Shown here: in pieces, positions 58,843 to 64,000 of the stretch | Numbering within the stretch: the first letter of the stretch is position 1 | Layout of the letters: the number at the start of each line of letters is the position of its first letter | Origin: Bacteroidaceae bacterium | GTDB lineage: Bacteria > Bacteroidota > Bacteroidia > Bacteroidales > Muribaculaceae | Direction of reading: 5' to 3' | DNA length: 64,000 bases | Assembly (NCBI GenBank): GCA_021768245.1 | Contig: JAETNO010000004.1 | Location: forward strand, 186,001-250,000 | Translations under genes and position numbers: made by a program | Notes under the pieces: model-generated | The model's input: only the letters and a program-made list of their open reading frames with translations | What the model was told of the DNA's origin: nothing | Databases searched by the model: none

Positions 58843-60846
58843 TTACTGATAGATGAACACTACCTTATCAATCTGGATATCCGAACCCTGGATTACCATA
58901 CCGACCTGACCGGTCAGGTTATAGGCGGTATTCAAGCCGAAATAGTCGCCGGCCTTGCCAATGATATGGGTGAGAACCTCGTCAGTGAGGACGAGTGAAA
59001 CTGAATCGATGTCTTTCGAAGAGAGAATCTCGTCAGTCTTGATGTAGGACTCGCTGCCGAATTTAGCTGTCTCACCGAATGGAATCGAAGCGCTCCAAGT
59101 ACCGTCATTGAGCTGAGCCTGCCCCCAGTTGGGAGTCTGGGTAAGATAAATCTTGAGGACATCGCCCGGTTTGGCATCCTTGAAGAACTTAAGGTCTATA
59201 CCGAAACGACCTTCCTCACCCCATGTCAGCATCGTCGGGCCTTCATAGGCAATGGTTTCTGCCGGAATAATCGCAACCTGATAAGACATCTCACCGTTGG
59301 AAGATATGAGTTTCAGTTCGAAAGTGCCTTCAAGGTCAGAAGGAATCTGAAGGAGCATAGTGCCAGCAGCGGGATCATCCATATACTTGGCCTGAACGCC
59401 GTTGAGTGTCACATTCTGAAGCTTATCGATATTGACAACCGTCAGAGTGTAGCGCTGCCCCTTGACAAATTTCTCGGGAAGATCGGAAATCCATGCGCAA
59501 GTCGGAGACGTAAAGGTCATTTCAGGGCCTTCGACGCTTTCGCCATTTGCCATTCTGAAAATCAGCTTGCCATTCTCAGCCTTGGTGGGAATCACAACTT
59601 CGAGGCGGTCGCTTGCAAGGGATGATGGAGTGGCCTTCACACCGCCTGCAAACTCGATTTCGCTCACGACATCGAGGTTATTGCCGGTGACAGTCATTGA
59701 CTCGCCGAGAGGAGCGGAAGCCGAGGCATAGGATATATTGCCCGGTTTGGCGGTCTCGATGTGGAGAGTCACATTCTTGCCTGAAAGGAGGTCGAGAGTG
59801 ATATCGCCAGAAATCGCCGCAGCAGGCATAGCTACAGTAATCTTGCCGTTTTCAAGAGTGAAGTCGGAAGCTGCAGATGCACCAGCGAATGTGATAGCCG
59901 ACACGAGTTCAAGGTTTGTACCGGAGATTTCAAGATTGTCGCCTGCGCGGAGTTCAGTCGAGGGAGTCACGCTCAAATCAGTCGGTACTGCCATGCCGAT
60001 AGTGGCGACGGGAACTTTGACGCCTGATGCGGCAATCACATTGATCACCCCGTCGGAAGCGTTTTCAGGAAGCACGAACGAAATCTTGCCATCGGCAACA
60101 GTAAATTCGAGTTCATCACCGTTGGGCATCTCCACCTTGGTCACAAGGTCGAGGTCCTGACCGGGAAGTTCAATCACGTCGCCGGGTTTCTTATCGGCAA
60201 GGTCAGCAACGGAAGCGAATGAAGGAAGGACAACCGTAAGTTCCTCTTCCGAGTGAATCCAGTTTGGCATCTTCTCAGCACCGTCGCTGATAATCACCTC
60301 TCCGCTGCGGGCTTCCGCAGGAACGATAAGTTTGATTTCATAGCGGCTGTGGGCAGTGAATTCCTCCTCGTCGACAACTACATCCTCGGAGAATATCACT
60401 TCATGGATGAGATTGAGGTAGTCACCGCTGATTGTCAGTTCCTGACCGGGTTTGACGGTCATAGGAGTCATTGACTCGAGGATAATCGGTTCGGTGAACG
60501 ATAGAAGTGTCTGAGATGTAATCTCACCGTTGGCGTGGTGGAGCACCACCTTGCCGGGCTCAGCGTTCTGAGGGACAGTGATGCGTATTTCAGACGGGGA
60601 AACGACCGTTATATCAGTGATTTCCCCACAGCCGGGAAGTTCTATTGATTTAATCTGATTCAAGCCGGAGCCGAGAAAACGGAGTTCGCCTCCACGAGCC
60701 ACGGGACAGGGGCCCCAGACATTGAGGTGGATCCCACCCTTGTATTGCTGTGTATCGAAGTCGTCATTGTCACATGAAGTCAACACCGGAAGCATCAACG
60801 CCATGCAGAGCAGAAGCAGACCCGAAAAATTGAATATCTTTTTCAT
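58843..60846 (-). CDS. Surface glycan-binding lipoprotein with about six IPT/TIG-like domains
   Basis: 667 residues; type II signal peptide with lipobox TSC (Cys25) followed by DNDDFD, the surface-export pattern. About six Ig-like IPT/TIG repeats follow, each with a G-x-x-L-x-I-x-G-x-x-L-x-x-V pattern (for example PGQELTISGDYLNLIHEV and AGDNLEISGTNLELVSAI). The last 130 residues are a distinct beta domain, likely the glycan-binding end. By position after SusD and the other SGBP it should hold mannan at the cell surface for the GH26. It is not an enzyme. Confidence 0.88.
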   Translation of the reverse strand: MKKIFNFSGLLLLCMALMLPVLTSCDNDDFDTQQYKGGIHLNVWGPCPVARGGELRFLGSGLNQIKSIELPGCGEITDITVVSPSEIRITVPQNAEPGKVVLHHANGEITSQTLLSFTEPIILESMTPMTVKPGQELTISGDYLNLIHEVIFSEDVVVDEEEFTAHSRYEIKLIVPAEARSGEVIISDGAEKMPNWIHSEEELTVVLPSFASVADLADKKPGDVIELPGQDLDLVTKVEMPNGDELEFTVADGKISFVLPENASDGVINVIAASGVKVPVATIGMAVPTDLSVTPSTELRAGDNLEISGTNLELVSAITFAGASAASDFTLENGKITVAMPAAAISGDITLDLLSGKNVTLHIETAKPGNISYASASAPLGESMTVTGNNLDVVSEIEFAGGVKATPSSLASDRLEVVIPTKAENGKLIFRMANGESVEGPEMTFTSPTCAWISDLPEKFVKGQRYTLTVVNIDKLQNVTLNGVQAKYMDDPAAGTMLLQIPSDLEGTFELKLISSNGEMSYQVAIIPAETIAYEGPTMLTWGEEGRFGIDLKFFKDAKPGDVLKIYLTQTPNWGQAQLNDGTWSASIPFGETAKFGSESYIKTDEILSSKDIDSVSLVLTDEVLTHIIGKAGDYFGLNTAYNLTGQVGMVIQGSDIQIDKVVFIYQ

Positions 60847-60876
60847 TTTTGTCTCTATTATATTACGGTATTGACA

Positions 60877-62202
60877 TTAGTTCTTGACAACTCGGATATT
60901 GTCAATCTTGAGAAGAGGAGTGCAATCCACACCTTCAACACCACCGTTCCAGAGGAAAATCTGAAGGTTGGCAAAATCTTCGGGTGAGGTAAGGAATTTT
61001 GTAGCACCCGTTCCATCAGCGTTATAGACGAAATCCTTGATGGGGAAAGCGACAGTAATCCATTTGCCATCGGTATGATAGGCCTGTGAAGCGGTCCATG
61101 GAGTCCACAGACCACGGGCAAGGCCGGCATCCACCTGGAAATAAGTATTGTTACATCCGGCCACGGTGTTGCCGTAGATATCAGTACCGGCATTACCCAT
61201 GGATACCATATCGGTTCCCGAGAAAATCAACTGCATAGAGCATGCCTGCCATGCACCGTCAGCGGGGATGCAAAGCTCAAATTTAAGGCTCATATTGTTG
61301 AAATCGGAGAAATCGGCAACATCAAACAGGCGTTCACCCTCACGAGCGGGATAGTCAGTCGGAGTGTTCCAGCTTCCTGCCCAGTATTCAAACGAGAAGT
61401 TATTGTCGTCCCAGGCATCCTTGCCGGCCAAAGTGGTGGCACCGTCACCGAGACGCATATAATTGCCGCTGATGCCGCTGCCGTCGTCCTCGATAGGACG
61501 GCTATGCCAACCGCTGTTGGCGAGCCCCGTAAGACCGTCGAAATCGAAAAGCATACCACGGGTATCCATGTAGTGGAAGGTACTTGCGCCCTCACCATAG
61601 ATGGAAGTCACTTTTATCGGGCCTTCCTCGGCACCTTCTGGCACTTCGACCACGAGCTCTTCCTGTTTGATACTCTTGATTTCGGCAGGCACACCGCCTT
61701 CAAAAACCACCGTGATGGGTACATTGGGGTCGTCCGCGAAATATGCGCCCTTGAGGGTGACTGTTTCACCTGCCTTCGCATACTCACAGCTCATATTGTC
61801 GATGCGCGGAGCGGGAACCGACACCTGGAAAGGATATTCCACCTCTATGCCTGTCGAAGTGATGAAACGGGCAATGTTAGTCACCTCTCCGGGAATGTTG
61901 TTGGGGATATCCACTATTATTGTATGGCTTGTCACCATATTGGGATTCAGCTTGGCTTTCTGGTCATTGAACCACACCTGCTGAACATCGCCCATATTGT
62001 CGCCGACAAAGGCGAGACGAGAACCGAGCGAAGCGCTCACGATAAGCGAATCGGCCAGGGATGCGTCACACGAACGGGCATATTTTATGACCGGAGTCGA
62101 GCCCTTGTCCTTTTTCGCGTCGGTTTCCTCGCATGAAGCAAGCGACCCTGCAAAAAGCGACAGTGCCACGGTCATGAATGTATATCTTAATGTCTTTTTC
62201 AT
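60877..62202 (-). CDS. Surface glycan-binding lipoprotein (SGBP-B type)
   Basis: 441 residues; lipobox LASC (Cys24) followed by EETDAKKDK, acidic as in surface lipoproteins. Two IPT-like beta domains (about 40-125 and 128-210) are followed by a C-terminal domain of about 215 residues with aromatic-rich strands (FSFEYWAGSW, PLLKIDNIRVVKN), similar to the ligand-binding domain of xyloglucan SGBP-B. It likely binds mannan and sits between SusD and the six-IPT protein, the usual SusE/F-like position. Confidence 0.87.
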   Translation of the reverse strand: MKKTLRYTFMTVALSLFAGSLASCEETDAKKDKGSTPVIKYARSCDASLADSLIVSASLGSRLAFVGDNMGDVQQVWFNDQKAKLNPNMVTSHTIIVDIPNNIPGEVTNIARFITSTGIEVEYPFQVSVPAPRIDNMSCEYAKAGETVTLKGAYFADDPNVPITVVFEGGVPAEIKSIKQEELVVEVPEGAEEGPIKVTSIYGEGASTFHYMDTRGMLFDFDGLTGLANSGWHSRPIEDDGSGISGNYMRLGDGATTLAGKDAWDDNNFSFEYWAGSWNTPTDYPAREGERLFDVADFSDFNNMSLKFELCIPADGAWQACSMQLIFSGTDMVSMGNAGTDIYGNTVAGCNNTYFQVDAGLARGLWTPWTASQAYHTDGKWITVAFPIKDFVYNADGTGATKFLTSPEDFANLQIFLWNGGVEGVDCTPLLKIDNIRVVKN

Positions 62203-62237
62203 GTTTTTTCTATTGATTTATTATCAGTAGGTGATTT

Positions 62238-63941
62238 TTACTCCGCAGCACCGCCATAGTAATCGACTGGAGTGCCCGAAAGTGCGGGCGAGCTACTCGA
62301 GACAGCGGCGGGAATAGGAGCTACGAAAGCTGAAGAAGAAAGGATAATGTGGTCATACATGCCTCCGTCAGCAGTATTGTCGACAATCTTATAGGTAGAG
62401 AACTCATTCTCATTGCTCTTGTCAATCACGGGGATGTTGGCATAATCCGGCTGATACATCGCGCAACGGTTAATATCTGTTCCATAACCGCTGTTGAGCA
62501 GGTCAAGAGCTGCAGCATCACCCTCGCGATAACGGTAGCGCTGGGTATCAAACCAAGTCTGGCTTTCAAAGGCGAGCTCACGGCGACGCTCCTTGAGGAG
62601 TTCCTCATAAGTCACGGATTCCACAGTCGGAACGCCCGCACGCTGACGGACCATATTGAAATATTTCATGGCAAGCTCATCGGAGGTCGATGAAGCAGCG
62701 CCCATCTTCGCCTCGGTGTAAGTTAGATAAACGTCAGCGAGACGCATGAGATAGATATTGTTGGCGGCGTCCTGATTGATACCTACGTTACCATTACAGT
62801 CGGCACCCTTGCCTATGATATACTTCTTGATGTGGGCAAGCATCTCGTTGCGGTCTTCGAGCACATCGCCGGCATCATCACGGCTCACATACTGGTAGGT
62901 GTAACCTCCACCGGCACGGTTGAGCATAGAATAGGTGTCGCCATTTGTCATGAAGGTCCACATACGGCGCTTGTCATTACGGTCATACATTTTCTGCAAT
63001 GAGATTGTCGGGCCTTTTCCTGCACCCCATGTCTGGTCGGCAATAACGCTCGAACGGCTCCATGCGACGTTGCGGGCGTTGCCGAAAGCGTAGCCCTGCA
63101 CCGCACACTGGATTGCAAGGATTGACTCGGGGCCGTTGTTGGATTCCACATCGAAAAGCGTTGCGAAGTCGATGTCGGTAAGAGCCTGAGTGTTCTCTAT
63201 CACATAGAGAGCATCGGCAGCAGCCTTTGCATAAAGGGCTTCGCGGTCATAGCCATAATCCTTATGTGAAGCCATTGTCACGGCAAGTTTCGCACGGAGA
63301 GCGCGGGCCTTACGGCTGTCGAGACGGTAGGCGTCGGAATCTGAATCGGGAAGATTGTCTACAGCAAAATCAAGATCCTCCATGGCGAAGCGGTAGACGC
63401 TTGCCTGAGTGTTGCGGGGAAGGTCGAGATTGCCTGAGGTGATGATTGCAGAGTTGTTTTCAATCACGGGTACATCGTGCCACACCTCGGCAAGCATGTA
63501 GTGGCAGTAACCACGCATGGCACGGGCTTCGGCGATAGCAGAATTGATATCATCCTTGGTGATAGTGCCGCTGCATGCACCGGGGACATCGTTAATCACG
63601 GAGTTGGCGACCATAATCACGTTATAGAGGCCTTTCCACCCTTCATTGAGATAAGGATTGACAGAAGTGTAGCTACCGAAGTACCACTGGCCTTCGTCGC
63701 TATAGGTATAGAAGATGTCGCCGTTAATCATGTCCATCTTCCACTGGAAATTCATATGGAAGTTGCTCCATGTCTTGGACGCGTACAGAGCCATCGTGGT
63801 CGATCTCAGAGCCTCGGGAGAAGTATAGAAATTTTCCATAGCCGGCTTGTCGATAGGGTCGATGGTCAGGAAATCGTCGCAGGAGACGAGCGTGGTTCCA
63901 AGGGCCAGGGCAACGGCTGATGCTTTGATTATATTTTTCAT
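62238..63941 (-). CDS. susD: SusD/RagB-family outer-membrane lipoprotein
   Basis: 567 residues; lipobox VSCDDF with Cys about 21 and acidic residues after it. TPR-like helices with NFYTSPEALRSTTMALYASK, the EARAMRGYCHYMLAEVWHDVPVI motif typical of SusD proteins, and DVYLTYTEAKMGA near the C-terminus. SusD caps the SusC barrel and binds the glycan during uptake. It is followed 36 bp later by the SGBP gene and preceded by SusC. Gene symbol is by family analogy. Confidence 0.92.
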   Translation of the reverse strand: MKNIIKASAVALALGTTLVSCDDFLTIDPIDKPAMENFYTSPEALRSTTMALYASKTWSNFHMNFQWKMDMINGDIFYTYSDEGQWYFGSYTSVNPYLNEGWKGLYNVIMVANSVINDVPGACSGTITKDDINSAIAEARAMRGYCHYMLAEVWHDVPVIENNSAIITSGNLDLPRNTQASVYRFAMEDLDFAVDNLPDSDSDAYRLDSRKARALRAKLAVTMASHKDYGYDREALYAKAAADALYVIENTQALTDIDFATLFDVESNNGPESILAIQCAVQGYAFGNARNVAWSRSSVIADQTWGAGKGPTISLQKMYDRNDKRRMWTFMTNGDTYSMLNRAGGGYTYQYVSRDDAGDVLEDRNEMLAHIKKYIIGKGADCNGNVGINQDAANNIYLMRLADVYLTYTEAKMGAASSTSDELAMKYFNMVRQRAGVPTVESVTYEELLKERRRELAFESQTWFDTQRYRYREGDAAALDLLNSGYGTDINRCAMYQPDYANIPVIDKSNENEFSTYKIVDNTADGGMYDHIILSSSAFVAPIPAAVSSSSPALSGTPVDYYGGAAE

Positions 63942-63967
63942 TTGTTAATGTCGCTTAGATTTTTGTA

Positions 63968-64000
63968 TTAGAAAGAGAGGTTAAGACCGACAGTGTAGGT
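63968..64000 (-). CDS. susC: SusC-type TonB-dependent receptor, only the last 10 residues in the window
   Basis: The minus strand reads TYTVGLNLSF and a stop codon (63970-63968). The terminal aromatic and alternating strand pattern fit the last beta strand of a SusC barrel, and the place right upstream of SusD supports it. The rest of the gene lies outside. Confidence 0.8.
   Translation of the reverse strand, partial: TYTVGLNLSF

Noticed and set aside
1..64000. CRISPR array, tRNA or rRNA genes
   Set aside because: No regularly spaced repeats of CRISPR size and no tRNA-like cloverleaf or rRNA stretch was noticed in the gaps.

Overview
The window looks like a chromosomal segment of a Bacteroidales gut bacterium, most likely family Muribaculaceae. 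That placement is inference, from Bacteroidetes-type promoters (-7 box TAnnTTTG, sometimes with a -33 TTTG), SusC/SusD-type outer-membrane glycan uptake genes, lipoproteins with acidic residues after the lipobox Cys, and general gene style. Both ends cut genes: a PAP2 phosphatase on the left and a SusC receptor on the right. I see no rRNA, tRNA, CRISPR array, transposase or phage gene.

Layout. 1-9.9 kb is housekeeping: AraC regulator, glycosyltransferase, cyclophilin, phosphofructokinase, a LolD-type ATPase, a NigD-like lipoprotein, and a four-subunit 2-oxoacid:ferredoxin oxidoreductase operon. 10-14.8 kb (minus strand) is the parA-parB-DUF5683-MltD cell-cycle/cell-wall block, with a MITE-like palindromic element between parA and parB. 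15-21.5 kb is accessory: a BspA-type leucine-rich repeat protein, a histidine-kinase-like protein lacking the usual phosphoacceptor His, a decayed DUF1016 nuclease gene, a hypothetical gene next to a dispersed repeat, and two envelope proteins. Two promoters here carry G/C homopolymer runs. 21.5-23.3 kb is a DarTG DNA-ADP-ribosylation toxin-antitoxin pair.

23.5-35.3 kb is a cell-wall salvage-like cluster: secreted amidase with a golvesin-type insert, GT2 enzyme, DUF4922 HIT-like protein, signal-less SpoIID, a fusion of an AmpG/MurT-type transporter with a NamZ (DUF1343) exo-muramidase, and a BadF/MurK-type kinase. An AT-rich AlbA/Schlafen-type gene interrupts it. The cluster reads as import and intracellular dismantling of peptidoglycan fragments.

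35-47.7 kb is mostly housekeeping: 5-formyl-THF cyclo-ligase, S41 protease, dCMP deaminase, META lipoprotein, M24 peptidase, CCA-adding-type enzyme, QueD-QueE, SGNH hydrolase, 5'-nucleotidase, DUF486 and a U32 protein. 48.1-49 kb is a three-gene DUF3791-DUF3990-DUF3791 operon with ATGA overlaps, probably a second ADP-ribosyltransferase-type module.

49-64 kb (minus strand) is a (gluco)mannan utilisation locus: SusC, SusD, two surface glycan-binding proteins and a surface GH26 mannanase; then a 273-bp repeat, a terminator and a new promoter; then GH94, a second GH26, GH130, a GPH sugar transporter and an AGE-family 2-epimerase. Together these would cut mannan at the surface, import oligosaccharides, epimerise mannobiose to mannosyl-glucose, and phosphorolyse that and cellobiose.
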